From Enoplolaimus lenunculus (Eukaryota > Nematoda > Enoplea > Enoplida > Thoracostomopsidae), in the NCBI GenBank assembly GCA_030248215.1, contig JASANG010003123.1:124001-188000 (forward strand): DNA of 64,000 nt. Reading direction: 5' to 3'. Shown here piece after piece: positions 15,201 to 30,200 of the stretch. The translations under genes were made by a program, and so were the position numbers. A model generated the notes under the pieces. The model had not been told where the DNA came from, searched no databases, and saw nothing but the letters and a program-made list of their open reading frames with translations. How positions within the stretch are numbered: the first letter of the stretch is position 1; the number at the start of each line of letters is the position of its first letter.

Positions 15201-18200
15201 ATTGAACTAGTTGCAAAAGCACCCATTTCCAAATAACAATAAATTTCCTAAAGACACAGTTTCCGATATTTAAATGATTATAAATAATTTGTCACAAAAC
15301 GGCAAAAATTCCCGTTCCTTCATCTTTGAATGCAGGAACAGGAACTGAATGAAAATTTTTTACAGGAAATCCGACAGGAACGGGAATCCGGTGAAACCCT
15401 GGGCAAGCAATCTTGGTCGTCTTGTTTTAGACGAGGCCACCGAACGCATTTGATGACAAAATTGCATTTGACTGCACAATTTACAATATACATGACATGA
15501 AAGCATTTACTTACCCTGCAGGATATGCAATGATACCATTTTGACGATCACAAGCCAGTGAAACACTCGACGTCGCCGTAAGACCGATTACTTTTTCAAG
15601 TTTAACCTAAAACAAATATAAAATGTATCTCAGTCGTGTTTGAATGCATTACTCAGCGCGGCGCAAAACGGTTGGAAGACATTTTTGACGAGGCTTAGAC
15701 TACGGAAACTAGTCAAACCTCCATATCCATTTACAACGTCTCATCAGAGGTGGTCCGTGGAGGGGCGCCTTCCCCCCGAAATGTTTTATATACAGGCGAT
15801 TTTTACGAGTAAAAATCCAAAGATTAAAACAATTCATACTAGATTTACAAAAAATAAAGGTCCCCAGACAAAAATTAGTGCTTCTCAATAGTATTCTATC
15901 CTCAAATTATAATCCAATTGTACCGAAGCGCAAACACAGTCTCGTAGCCATCTTGAGCTCCAACATCACAACAAGTCGGATTGTTTCAAATATTACATCT
16001 TTTTGTTACAATTTTAAATTTTAAAAATTGAATTCTTTTTCAAGTTACCGACGATGCTGCTCGGCGACGACGTTCATCAACGAGCAACTGCTGTTGAAAT
16101 CCGGATCCAACAAAACGACGCCTATGCAGACGCCGCTCCATTTGGACTGTGCGGTTGCGAGAAATGCCCAGTAAAAGGTGTCTGGCAGCGTCAGTTCTAC
16201 TCTTCGATGCTTTATGTAAACAGCTGTTTTTTCACATAGTTCAACAGTTATACATCACTACTTAGTTTTCCAAAGTTTATTACTATCGAAGCCGATGTAC
16301 TTTTTAAATATGTATATACAAATAAAGATAACATTGAAAGGTAGAAAAACTAAGTTTAGTTGTATATATTTGTATATATATGTAGTAGCCTAAGTCGTAA
16401 TTCAGCCCAAATCCGAATAGGGCTAGTCCAAAACGGAACAACGTCTTGGGCTAGCCGAAGCGGAATCATGGCTGGTAAAGCTTTGCGTTTTCTGATTATT
16501 CACTCGATAGCGACAAATTAACTTAGTAAAACAAACTTCTTAGTAACATACAGGCACTTAACGATCCCTTAGCAAATTAGAAAGTATAATTGTATTGGAC
16601 TATGACATTAAGGTAGTAACCAATCACAAGGCATGCACCCGTAGCAGAGAAAGAATTAAGCCATGGGCTAGCCCAAGTCGTAATTACACGCTGGACTGGC
16701 TCAATTAGGAATTGGGCTGAATTACGGCTTGGGCTACAACATATACACCTAAGATATAAAAACAAATTCAGCAAAACAAGAGCATATTGCAAAAGCCTCG
16801 GGCCACACGTCAATTTGGTACAACCGGGACCAACTTTCAAATGTAATCGTTACTTGAGTTGATGCCTATTCAAATGCTCATTAAGAAAGTCAGTAAATGG
16901 CTATTTCGGCTAAACAAAATGCATACATTCTTACAGAAATATCTATTGACCCTGGTTGGTGCCAGCCGAGGTCCACGAGACCTTACGCCCCGACTTCGGC
17001 CAAAATGCTGGTCCGTTGGTAGCTCTAGAGACTATAAATCGATGTCCAGCCTGTAAACCACTAAACAGTCTGTCTAAAACTGCAAACATACGAAACCTTC
17101 AGCGAACGTCACACCAAATCTGACCGAAAGCAGAAGTCCATGTACAAAAAGTGGTCTCAAGTCAAAGTTAAGTAGTACATAGACCGACGACGTACGAATT
17201 ATTAAATATCCGCTTTTCTAACCACAGACCTTCCGCAAACCAGACAAACTGCTGCACGCTACAACAGCGTTAATCCAACTTCAAAAATCTTCAAAGTAAG
17301 AATACCAATAAATGCACTCAACGTTCCATCAAACCAAAACTTTTTTAACCATTTTACGGGGAAAATGCACAAATGTGCTCATTTTTACGCAAACAGACTT
17401 TTTTACCCAACGATTTGCTGCTCAGTGCTTTTTGTCTATTCGACAAGTTTTTTTTTTCAATTTTATTTCTGTATATTATTTATTGCAAATTATTCTTAAC
17501 CATCGCGTGTCTGCCACTTCGAAAATTACATCTAAGCAACTTCTTTTGAATTATGGAATGTTTGTCTACATGATTTTGTTTGTGCCCAGCAAAATGTTCA
17601 GTGTCCAAATTTGAAAAAAAACACAAATTCCTACATCAAACCTTACGTATTCCAACCTTCAAACAGGTATAAATCTAACATGCCAATTTGCACTGACTAG
17701 TAATTACGTATAAACTAAATCCTCACTGCTATGTATGTACATTTCACAACCCATATTTTTCACCTTGAAATCAATGGTAATTTTTCTAAAGAACAGCAAT
17801 AAGGATAGCACAAACATACTATTTACAGCAACACAAAAACTGCATTGTCATCAATCCCGCAGTGTAAATGGGTATTAATCTTTGACTCGAACAGCGACAA
17901 CAGATATAAATTGCACTGTTTTACGACAGTTCGTAGTTTTAAAACGTACCAATCAGGTCAAAAACCAGCTCAACATGTAAAAGGTGAAGGGCGGGGGAAT
18001 GGTAAATAATTTTCGGAGATCATGGAGGGTCGCGCAACGATTTCGTAAATTACAATCGGCTCTTCGACGATTCTCAGCGAACGGGCAACCAATTTCCTTC
18101 AACGGGACTCAGTCTCTGTGCTCCCTATATGTTTATGAGCTTAGCTTGAACGGTTCCATTGTAAATAATGGTTGATATTTCAACGAAGGTTACAGTGTTT

Positions 18201-21200
18201 CATCGGACATTCAAATTTCGTACCGTGCAAAGCTATTGAATTTTCCATCGTGCAACATTTGCCGAAATATTTCCACAGTTTTGCCAACAATACAACTTTA
18301 AAACTCCCAAGTGACGTATAGAATTGCCCTGATAAAAGACGTCACTATTTGAGTCAAGGGCCCGCGTATTCTCAAATGTGTATAGCAGGGTGCAACCGGA
18401 ATTACAATTTACCGGAACCGGAATTTGAAAATTTTACCGGAACCGGAAAGTGAAAAATGCATTTCACCAAAAATTTCATTTTAATCTTATTTTTTGCTCT
18501 ATTATTTGTGAAACAACCTTAGTCGAACATAGGTATTTATTTTATTTGATGTATTTTAGATTTTCGTCGTCGACTGAAGTGAAATCCACCATCATTGGCT
18601 TATATTTGGAGTACAAGTGGCTTTCAAAAGAGATTCTTAAAAATTAGCAAAGTTAAGAAAACGGCCAAATTATAACGCCGGAATTTTTAAATCCGGTAAA
18701 AATTTACCGGAACCGGGAGGTGAAAAAATGCCGGAACCGGAACCGGAATTCCGGTTGCACCCTGGTGTATAGCAACTACTATTACCAGTTGATAATAGGT
18801 CTTTCAGCTTACGGGAGAGTGAATGATGAGGTTAAAAATTCACTTAATTCAGCACATTTTTCGCAATCGATTCCGTACCAAATTTGTAGTCCACAATCAT
18901 CCGAAACTGGTGATAGATGCTATGCGTATTTGAAAATATATACACTAAAATCTTTGTAAAACCCCTACATATTCTCATGACAATTGCGATCCCTGTTCGT
19001 GGTGAATTCATACCGGTTTTCGCAACCAACGAAGAATATCCAGCCGAATTTTCTACTTCAATCAACCAACCTATCACAGTATTACAATGCCGCTTCAATA
19101 CTTAAAATTGAAACGTTTCCCGTTCAGTACAACGTAGAGCCTAGAAATATATTGCATCTAAAATGCACATCTTAAAACATTCGCTACAAATTACAAAAAC
19201 CACTGTTACGCGATCCCAGCCCTGAACGACCGAAAAAATTAACAAAACATTTCAGTCAAGATCACACAGCAGAACACAGTACATAAGTATATATGTACGT
19301 TAAGTACGAACATATTTTAAAGTAGCATTATTATTATTATTATTATAACGTACTGTGTATCTTCTACTGTTTTCAATTTTTACGATTATCGCTTTAAATC
19401 GTGTGTGTGTGCAAAAATGCGTCGAACATTCTTTTTTGACAACCAATTCCGCATACATACTTCAAATAGCGGAACGGCCAAACACAAATTCTCGTATCCG
19501 TAACAAAAGTAAAAACGAGACATACAGCGTATACAAAAAGATATCTGATTTTAAAGTGCGTTTGCCTCTGAAACACTATGTGCTGCACAACTGTATATAC
19601 AATTTAAATTCCACAAAGAAGTTTCGGATAATACATTAGTCTTCCATTCTTCTCAATCTTAGATATTTTTGCCGACTTTTATGTCTGGGTCCATATTCGT
19701 AAATGCTAATAGCTTCTTTCGCCAGTTATCCACTGAATTTCGATCAGAAAAACTCCGACAACTGTGAGGATCAAGAAATTGAGACATAAAAATGTTAAAT
19801 AAAATCCAAAAAAATGTGTCCGATTTCAAAGCGCATCATTCACTGGTTCGTACGAAAGCTACACAAATCCTATCACCAACACACGTATACGGGCGGCGCT
19901 CGCTCCGCGCAGACAACGTAAATGTCAAAATATTACTTTTATTTGTGATACGCGTGCCTAACCACGGGTTCACCCAACCCTCTTAACCAGGTTCAATCAG
20001 GAGGAAGCCCCGCCCGCAAAAAAGGACGACGGACAGGCCGGATAACACAGTCCATTTATTATTCTACCGCAAAAAATAACGCCAAACTTTCCTACAACAT
20101 ATGGCTCAGGCATTGTACAGAAGAATACACGAAAAAATGCAAAAAAAACCCACGAAAAAACGTAAAAACTGTATTTGTAAACATCACTAAACAAACAGTA
20201 AAGCCTTATGATTGAACATTGAATAATAGTAGGATTTAGCTGTAGCCTTCGTTATATATACAGTATATATGATGTAGGTATGTATTCTGTATATAGGAAG
20301 TCAATTCCAGTAACAATAATTCCGTGCCAAACAAAATAAATCCAGCAAAATACAAATCTGTTCATAGAATGGCAGTTTTTAAGTTTGAACACATGGGGTC
20401 CGTAGACAAGACAAGGGGGATGAATGAAGCTGATATATCCTTCCTCTGAAATTGTTGGAGACCAAAAGTACCATTTTAAGCATATTAGTCAACGTGGTTG
20501 CATATTTACAACCCTAGAAATATTTCTCCCAAAAAAATTTATTCCTGCCTGAAAACTGCACATTATAGTTTTCGTTGCATTTGATTTGCCTTCGTAACTA
20601 TAGTTCTTTACTACATCATGTTTTATTGGCTTTCAAACTGTATATTATTTTGCATACAACAACAGCTGAAACCCTGCGAAATATATAATGTGGGACGTTC
20701 CAGCTTTAATAATACAAATTTTGATAACTATCTGCATTTTAGAAACAAATGGCCAACCAAATATAATTGTCTGCGTACGCCCCTGAAGGAGCCAACTAAT
20801 TAAATACCAGTGTATGTAAAAGCAAAGCATGCCTTGCATCTGAACCAATACCGAGATACGAAATTAATTTCAACGACCGCAACGTGTAGTAGCACTAATA
20901 TACAATGTTTATCCCGTTAGTAATTTTCCTCCTAAATATCTAAAATTCAAAATTTTTAAACTTTTCTGCTGGTCCATCATACACATTTACATGATGCATG
21001 AGCACGTAACCTTAAATTTTGCACTACATAATCAAAAACCAATGCAGCTGACTGATTAGACATTAGATTGTTAAAAATCTGTACATATCTCACATTTGTA
21101 CACAATTATTTACAATGAAAACTTAAAATTTTAACCGTTATACTACCAAGGCTAGTAGTGTCTATAGAGTACGAATGTTCAAGTGTCATACAATCCTTCA

Positions 21201-24200
21201 CACATTTGTATATAATACAAGGCATACTTCACTTAAGTCTAAATACTTCACCACGATATTGCTTAGAATAAAGCATTGTATTCACAATTTGTTGTTGTTA
21301 TTGATAACTACAACGCACTACGCTGTCGAAAGAAAACCAAAGGTTCCTGTGACATCGCGTTCCCTCGCAAGACCTTAATTCGTTAGAGCTCATACTCGAA
21401 TGCTTGCCGGAAAAACGAAATTTGCTCGTACAAAACGCATAAATCGATTAATACACAATAGAAAACTGACACCATACCATTTGAGTTAACTGGACATCTC
21501 AGAAGAGAAGTACTTTATTGCCAGGATGGGACCGAGTGTCCACGACCATCTCAATAGACAGACTCGTAGCCAGCTCACCTTGCTAGGGGGGCTGAAAATT
21601 TTCAAGAGGAGAATTCAAGGGTTTTAAATGAGTTACAAGCAAGGTTGAAAACTTTGTAGGGGGGGACAACATTTGTTCATTTCTGACATCCGGTATCCGG
21701 CACCTTTAGAACTGATTTCAAATCGAAGCCGAGTGGCTCATTTGTATCGAATTATGAACCGGAACCGGATATGCAGCAGCGATCGCATCTTATTTACTGT
21801 ATATTAGGGTTCCACCGGGGATCCTGTTCAGGCAAAAACTGACATCCGGCTCCGGTATTATAACCTGCCGGATGCGTGTTCTGTATATTCAAAAAAATTG
21901 AATTGTATCGTTTATTTTTAACTGGATTTTACAAGTTTATGTCGCTGAGCGGGTAAAACATTTAAAAATTTAACTAATATTATAATTAAGTTGGTTCAGT
22001 TAGTAAATTTCAGAACTCAATTATTAAAATCTGTCACCATTTTTCTGTTACCAAAATCATGTGTACACTAAATATCCTGCTCCGGCATACTGTCGGAATC
22101 GGATATTGAACTATCTGGCTCCGGCATTTTTTGGTATCCGGTTCAACCGTGCTGCATAGTAAATTCCAGGGTTCTAACAAAACTTTGCAGGAACCAAAAC
22201 AGGAACAGGAACCGGAATTTGAAATAGTTTTCATCACCAACAGCTTTTTAAAGACAAAGTTTCCAATATTTACACGATTATAAACAATTTACCACAAAAC
22301 CGTACAACGTTCCGGTGCCTGGCATCTTTGAATGCAGCAGCAAAAACAGGAATTGTATTTTTGCAGCACAAAAACAGGAATTGCATTTTTGCAGCAAGAA
22401 TTCCGGCCGGAACAGCAATTCCGGCGTTGAACCGTGGTAAATTCGTTCGTTGATAAAATCACAAATACTTCTCATCACTACTATCTCTTATACATTGCTA
22501 ACTGTCTCAGTGGAGGTCAAAACAGCTCCTATCCAAGTTCGCAATCGAACAATCGCGTGTGTACAGGAAATGAAATAATGCATCAATTATTCGAGGTAGG
22601 TCATCAATCAATAAATATATCTCAAAATGCTAAATATATATCTATTAAACAAAGTATGTGTATGGAACAAAAAACATAATAATAAAAACGACATTTCACC
22701 ATTTTTAGTAACACAAAACATATTTAAATAAAAAGTTAAAATGACACATTTGATACAATTGAAAATTAAATCATTCTAACAACTTTGAGTAAAAGCGTAT
22801 TTTTTGATGACTTTTCACACTGCCAACAGTGTTGTACGTTTACATATACGTTTCGTAAATACGTCGAAGAACACTGGAATATAATGACTCAAAACAACTG
22901 CAAACACTTGTACACATACCTCTACGGCTACTGAGGCTTCCCTTCGGCCTTTGCTAAACCTAAGCGTAACTGTGGGGGTAGCTGGACATAATCCAAAATT
23001 CAATTCGATGCGACACAACGTTGCACCAATTCAGGACGCTACCACCACCGTCGTCGTCGTCACCACGTACTATAAGCCAAGGGTTGCGCTATACTTTACT
23101 GAGCCGGATGTCGGCGTGCGGCGAGTATATATAGCGCAACCCTTAGGCTTCAAGCCTATAAGCCAAGGGTTGCGCTATACTTTACTGAGCCGGATGTCGT
23201 CGTGCGGCGAGTATATATAGCGCAACCCTTAGGCTTCAAGCCTATAAGCCAAGGGTTGCGCTATACTTTACTGTGCCGGACGTCGGCGTGCGGCGAGTAT
23301 ATATAGCGCAACCCTTAGGCTTCAAGCCTATAAGCCAAGGGTTGCGCTATACTTTACTGAGCCGGACGTCGGCGTGCGGCGAGTATATATAGCGCAACCC
23401 TTAGGCTTCAAGCCTATAAGCCAAGGGTTGCGCTATACTTTACTGAGCCGGACGTCGGCGTGCGGCGAGTATATATAGCGCAACCCTTAGGCTTCAAGCC
23501 TATAAGCCAAGGGTTGCGCTATACTTTACTGAGCCGGACGTCGGCGTGCGGCGAGTATATATAGCGCAACCCTTAGGCTTCAAGCCTATAAGCCAAGGGT
23601 TGCGCTATACTTTACTGAGCCGGACGTCGGCGTGCGGCGAGTATATATAGCGCAACCCTTAGGCTTCAAGCCTATAAGCCAAGGGTTGCGCTATACTTTA
23701 CTGAGCCGGACGTCGGCGTGCGGCGAGTATATATAGCGCAACCCTTAGGCTTCAAGCCTATAAGCCAAGGGTTGCGCTATACTTTACTGAGCCGGACGTC
23801 GGCGTGCGGCGAGTATATATAGCGCAACCCTTAGGCTTCAAGCCTATAAGCCAAGGGTTGCGCTATACTTTACTGAGCCGGATGTCGGCGTGCGGCGAGT
23901 ATATATAGCGCAACCCTTAGGCTTCAAGCCTATAAGCCAAGGGTTGCGCTATACTTTACTGAGACAGAAGTCGGCGTGAGGCGAGTATATATAGCGCAAC
24001 CCTTAGGCTTCAAGCCTATAAGCCAAGGGTTGCGCTATACTTTACTGAGCCGGACGTCGGCGTGCGGCGAGTATATATAGCGCAACCCTTAGGCTTCAAG
24101 CCTATAAGCCAAGGGTTGCGCTATACTTTACTGAGCCGGATGTCGGCGTGCGGCGAGTATATATAGCGCAACCCTTAGGCTTCAAGCCAAAATTTTAAAG

Positions 24201-27200
24201 TTTCCCCACCTGTATAAAATTTGAATTCAAACGCACACTATGAGCTGTTGAAAAAACACTTCAAGAGGAATTGAGCAAAGTTCAAAAGAAATTTGAAAAT
24301 ATAAATCAAACTATGTTCGATTCCTAACGATATTCTGGTTCAACAAAGTAACCTTACCACCAGTGCGGTACAGATAAGTTTTATAAACTACGCCCCGTTA
24401 GCGCTAGCAGATCCAAAGGGTAGGCGTACGCCCCCGTTAGAATTTTTTGTGATTAAACTATAAGGTCCCTCCGTACCTTACAATTTTTCGTTGCCAATGG
24501 CACATATATAGGTAACATACAGTAAAAATTGTGTTTCTTACTAGCATGCCCCTTCCCGTCATAAATTACTGGATCCACTTCTGACCAATAGCTATCGCTA
24601 TCTCTGCCGTGATACTGAAGGGAAAGTTACCTAAATATTATCTCGACGTAACTCTAACGCAATAGCGATGAACTTGGGGCAAAAGTTTGTTTTTACTGCT
24701 TTCAACAATTTAGATTCACATAACATCCACCACCCATTGATAACAAACCATAAAAACTGGCAACGATAGTAAATTGCGGAAAAACTTCAGTTTTTAAGCA
24801 AGTTTATTACTATAAAAAATTAAAACATTACAAAACTATAAGCACCGTTTTGTAGCAAATATCCGCGTATTAATGGACATTGTGCCTGATATACAGCGAG
24901 GAAACTGAACAAACACAGAAACAAACAGTGCATTCATTGTTAAACAACAACATTGAACACATTTTCGTTCGCCGTTTCATTCCGAATTTCGGAAACAGAG
25001 CCCAAAAACGGGAACCAGATATCGATAGAGTGAGAGAGCCAATCAAATTACAGTCTGGTACATGCATTATACGTATTTGCATCAACTAGGAACCTATTTA
25101 GCATTCACAATCGATACATTTGTTCAACTTCTCGTCAGCAAAGCAAATTTTGGCAACCAGTTCTATATTTCGTTAGCTGATGCATATTTTTTTCAGTTGT
25201 ATCATCTCTGCTATAGTAAACAATTGAAAACAGCGTAGCCAGCAAACACTTCCACAGTTTGCGTTAGGCAACATTAATCGCTGATAGCTTATGTCACTAC
25301 CTAATAGCCAGAATCAGTGTCCCATCAAACAAAACAACGTTCCTCAGCCACATCCAAACGGTCAACATATATCCATGTAAAAATATTATATATATGTGTG
25401 TGTAATATAACCAAACATAATATACAGCAGTGTTTCAGGGCGCATTCCATGTTTCCGATTTGTATCCACAGAATTTACGAACTTTTTCAATTGCTAACAC
25501 AAGTAACTCCCATTGGCAACTGCTACAAAATCGTCTTTACTAAAATCCTTGCCACACGCCCTGTGTATTGCCTTCCTTGACATCACACAAAAACTATCCA
25601 AGACAACAAGATTACCAGATTCACAAATTTTCAATGATTAATATTTCACATCAACAAAACACTAAAATTCTATAAAACTTCAGAAAATACAACATATACA
25701 TATGATTGTTTTCTTGTTCTGTGTCTGCACGGGAAACGCGAGATCAAAACACACAAACAGCCATAATGGCCACCCGCCATCCCAGAGTTTACCGCAACGG
25801 CGGCGTGAGCATCTTCGCGCAACGAAAAGTACATTACCCTCACAACGATAATATCAAATTTGTACACAAGAAATGTGTGTGTGTGTAACCTTTTCATTAC
25901 TTTTTATATTCTAATAAACAATATTTCACTACAGTTTGACATTGCAACTTACAATGTTGCATTCGTAATATTATTAGTTAACCGCCTAACAAACGATTCT
26001 GCAATAAATGTGTATACATACGTACCTGATCAAATGTTGCCCGCAAGCATGCAAGCGGAAATGCGATTTGAGTTTTGCAATTCAAATTGAAAACCAGTTC
26101 TGATTCCAACTATAAGTTCAATCGGAACTGAAATTTAGAAAGCTTGAGCTTGCTTATGGTTAGCGACGTTTTTCTATGACAGACCAACCTGATGCGTTTC
26201 CATAAGTTTAAAATTTAATTTTTTACAGTAGTACACAAACAATCATCTGCCGGTTTAAAATCACGTTTAGCGATAATTTGAAATTTTTTAAATCAAAACA
26301 AAAAATAATACAAATATCAACCACTGTTTGATGATAAGTTCAAACATATACCTGCACCGAACATTAAACAAAACCATGATGGTTTATCATTCTGTGTGGT
26401 TGGCAGGTACACATCACGAACGATGACAGGAAGCCGGAGTGCTGGCCCCTGCACAATTTCATAACCAAAACTCTTCTTATATCATGATTTAATATGTTAA
26501 AATTGCGTTTGGGATCTCGCTCGTTTCACTCGCAAAGTTGCCCCCCCCCCCCCGTTCTTGGTTCCGTTGCTGCACTGAGAATATTCCGTGACCATGGATA
26601 CTTCAACTTATCGTACAAACATACGCGGTATACTTAATTAATACACTCCCCGAATTATAGAAAATCGCATTGATTTCGCTAAAAGTAAGCTGAGTTTTAG
26701 TACGTACTTGATAGTGAAGTCTAGTGATATATGCCGGTGTATAACTTAAATGCCAATACAATTTTTGACCGAATGTGGCTGAAGATGTTTATTAGGAAAG
26801 CCTGATTACCAACTCGTCCCACCGTAGCTGCAACACATTTATATCAGTTATATCATGAGTCGATAATGACTCTTTACAAGAGTGTGCCACTGGGCACATT
26901 CTGTGAAGAAAAGAATGTACCCGGCACGCGTTGCGTTTTCATCCTACCCCCCTTATTTAGAGGGGGTACAACCGGCGCGAACCATGACACTTTATGCATG
27001 CGGCGTCAAACCTTGTCCCCTTATAGTTTAATTTAGGAGTATTCATGTGATAGCGACCCCCTCTAAACCAGAGGGAAGGACAAAACCGCAACGCCCGGTG
27101 GTACATTTTGTACCATGCGGGACCCCAAGAGTTGTACACTCTTGTTATTATACACTCTTGTTAGTTATATCAACCGGACCGGTACGAAAATAATTATTAA

Positions 27201-30200
27201 CGGTTTGGTCTGTTTGCAGTCCGGTCAGGTCCGAAGCCCGTTTCAGACATGACACGCTTCTATCCGGTCCGTGGCGGTTGATAAAGTTGCTGTGTAAAAT
27301 TTTACTGTTCTGGTTTCTACGATTTAAAAGGCAAAATTTTGCAAACGAAAAATGTCTGAAAACATTATTTATAGGCTTTATGCGAAATTTGGGTCGATTT
27401 CCTTACTCGACAAGTTTCGGATCAACGATCGAAGCAGTAAATTTGCAATTGATCAGTAATGAAGCGATTAATGAAAGCGATCGCCGACTTCATATCTCGA
27501 CCAGTGGGTCTGTTCAAGTCGGACCGGTCCGTGATTATTCTTCACAGTGGGAATGCACCGTCACATTCATTTCAGTTAAACAATATAACATAAACAACGC
27601 AGCTTGTACACTTCACCCACATACTTCGACTAAGTTTCGCGAAATACCTACTTACCTAAACCGTGGTCTAAATCTGCGTCTAAGCCTTTGGCTAAATCTC
27701 AGATATAAGCCTACGCCCTACATTTAAGTGTGGGGAAAATTGTGATAGAGCCCGCCGCGGCGCCGTAAACCTATTACCAGCAGAAAACCAAAATCTACAA
27801 CCACATAAACGCCACAAACCATCCTTATTGAAAACTGTGTACAATCACAAAGGGGAACAGTGAATTATAGTCAAATTATATAACAGGTGGATGGCATACA
27901 ACAATAAAATATTACTGAAACAACGATTTGAGTACATCTTTACTTTATTCGCCTTAAATTCGCGATCAAAAATCAAAAATATCTACACACATTTTCAAAC
28001 ATATACGTATAACTGCAAAATACTTGAAATGAAATTGTATATAATTTTTAAAATAATGTAATTGCAAAATACGTATAAGTTGAATTTATTTTTTAAAATA
28101 TGTATTACGTATCGCTATCGCAGGCCAATCGCAGATTTCTTCAAATAGCAATACGTATAACACAACTAATGCTGATTGGCAGGGTGCAACGGGAATTTCG
28201 GTACTGGCATTTTTTACCTTCCGATTCCGGCAAATTAAAAATTCTGATATTAAATTTTGGTCGGTGGAAATTAAAAGCATTTTACTAAAAACTGACGATA
28301 AAATTAAAGTAGCTTTCATTAGTAACCTTGGTAATCGCCCAAAATAAACCAATCGAGGGTAGATTTCGCTTTCAGTGGATAATGAATACCAAAAATACAG
28401 CAGATTAACTAAATACTCTCTTCAACTAAGGTAATTTCACCAATAATATAGCAAACAATGAAATTTTTTTCGGTGGCTTGCAATTTTAATTTTTCTGGTT
28501 GCGGTTCCGGTATTAATTTTTTCACATTCCGGTTCCTGTAAACTGTCATTCCGGTTGCACCCTGCTGATTGGTTGTTTGTAGGTACTGCATCTGATCATT
28601 AAAACTAATTGGACAGCTAATTTAATAGCAGCTTAGCTTACACAAGACCTAATTGCTATTACATCAAATAGCAAATTCGTTTAAGCCAATTAGTAATTGG
28701 ACTGAATATCGACCGTTCAAACCAACCCCCCCTTGACTTTCTACTTTCTAGTAACTTTTTTTATTTTGTGACATTATAGAACGTGACTCTCGTTTAAAAA
28801 ATCCCAGGTGCGCCTATGCATCCATCCGCCCAAATGAAAAAAGCATAAGATTTAGGATATAAATACACCCAATCAACTCAGCTATAAACTAAGTTTTTAC
28901 CTCACTCGTTTTTGTTTTACTTGGTTCACTGCAAACATTTTCGAAACTCTGCGCTGTTGGAATATAAAAAAAGCGCTGTGGTAGAAATTTAATTTAAATT
29001 AGACTCGTAAAAGTTTAGCTGGCGGCACCAGTTTCGTTTTTAGATTTAGACGCTACGTTTTTATTTGCAACTTTATGCAAAAAAACCATACAACTGATTG
29101 AGCAAAACATTTCATGGTATATTTGTTTAGTCAGGTCCGCATTTACGAAAGGCAATGGGGAGCGGCTCGCCGTCCCGTCCGCCCCCCCTCTTAACGAAGA
29201 GTTTCGTCTAACCTGGCCTTAAATTTTTTACAACTATATCAAAACAATTCTATGCTCGAAAATGATTCGTTACTCACCTCTGAAAATGTTTTTGCCCTCA
29301 TCTGCTAAGAATTATATAGCTTGAAGCGCTGCGTGTGTTCAAGCTAAAGTGATTTGACAGATAGTTTGGCACCAGTTTTATTTAGCCGAACGATCGCGTA
29401 CGCAACACTAATTCAAGGTAACAGGTGTACTTTTAACTAAAGTTAAACGTTGAACTATATATTGACAGAAACTAAATAGTGCTGCAACAGGAACAGGAAT
29501 TGAATTGTTGTCGCAACAGGAATAGCGACCGGAAGTTAGAACAATTTTAAACATCAAGTAACACTTTTACTAATCTATATATTAAAGCTTGAACGCCTAA
29601 ACTAGGCACAACTGTTCCCAAAGCGAGTTTCTCGCGGCTTATTCGTTCTCACCAATCTCAGAAAATCATTCTTATCAAGTATTTTACACTAACACCTTAT
29701 AAACCAAACTGATCGAGATGAAACGCGTCCGTTTTTGAATTTGACTATAATAATTTAGAAACTACAAATATTTGCATTGGTAAATGTAATTTGGCACAAC
29801 AGGGTAATTCTGCAATGTCGGAACAGGAATCGATTTTTTGCAAGAATTTCGGCTACAACATGAATTCCGGTGGAACCCTGACACGACACGAACCCATCAA
29901 TTTTCAACGCAATTTCATGCTGCATACGTACCAGTTTACCGGCATATATACATACACATGAATTGGTTTTAAAAAGATACAATTTCAATATATGCACTTA
30001 AATTTATACATATTTACATAAGTAAACGATAGCCTAGTGAAACTTAAACATACAGTATATATACACCAAAAATATTACGATCCAAAGTGAGCAAATAGCT
30101 CAAACCTGGCAAACGGTCCTACATTTTGTGGGCTGAATTTTTACTTAGACACACGAACCAGTCTATTATTATTTATATTTGTTTACTCAATCCAAATCCA

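Noticed and set aside
23073-24188. CRISPR-like array
   Set aside because: Units are contiguous 86-bp copies with no unique spacers, in a eukaryotic intron; this is satellite DNA.
27278-27727. 149-codon open frame on the plus strand
   Set aside because: Crosses a degenerate inverted-repeat block, has no domain, no splice context and ordinary AT-rich composition. Probably chance.
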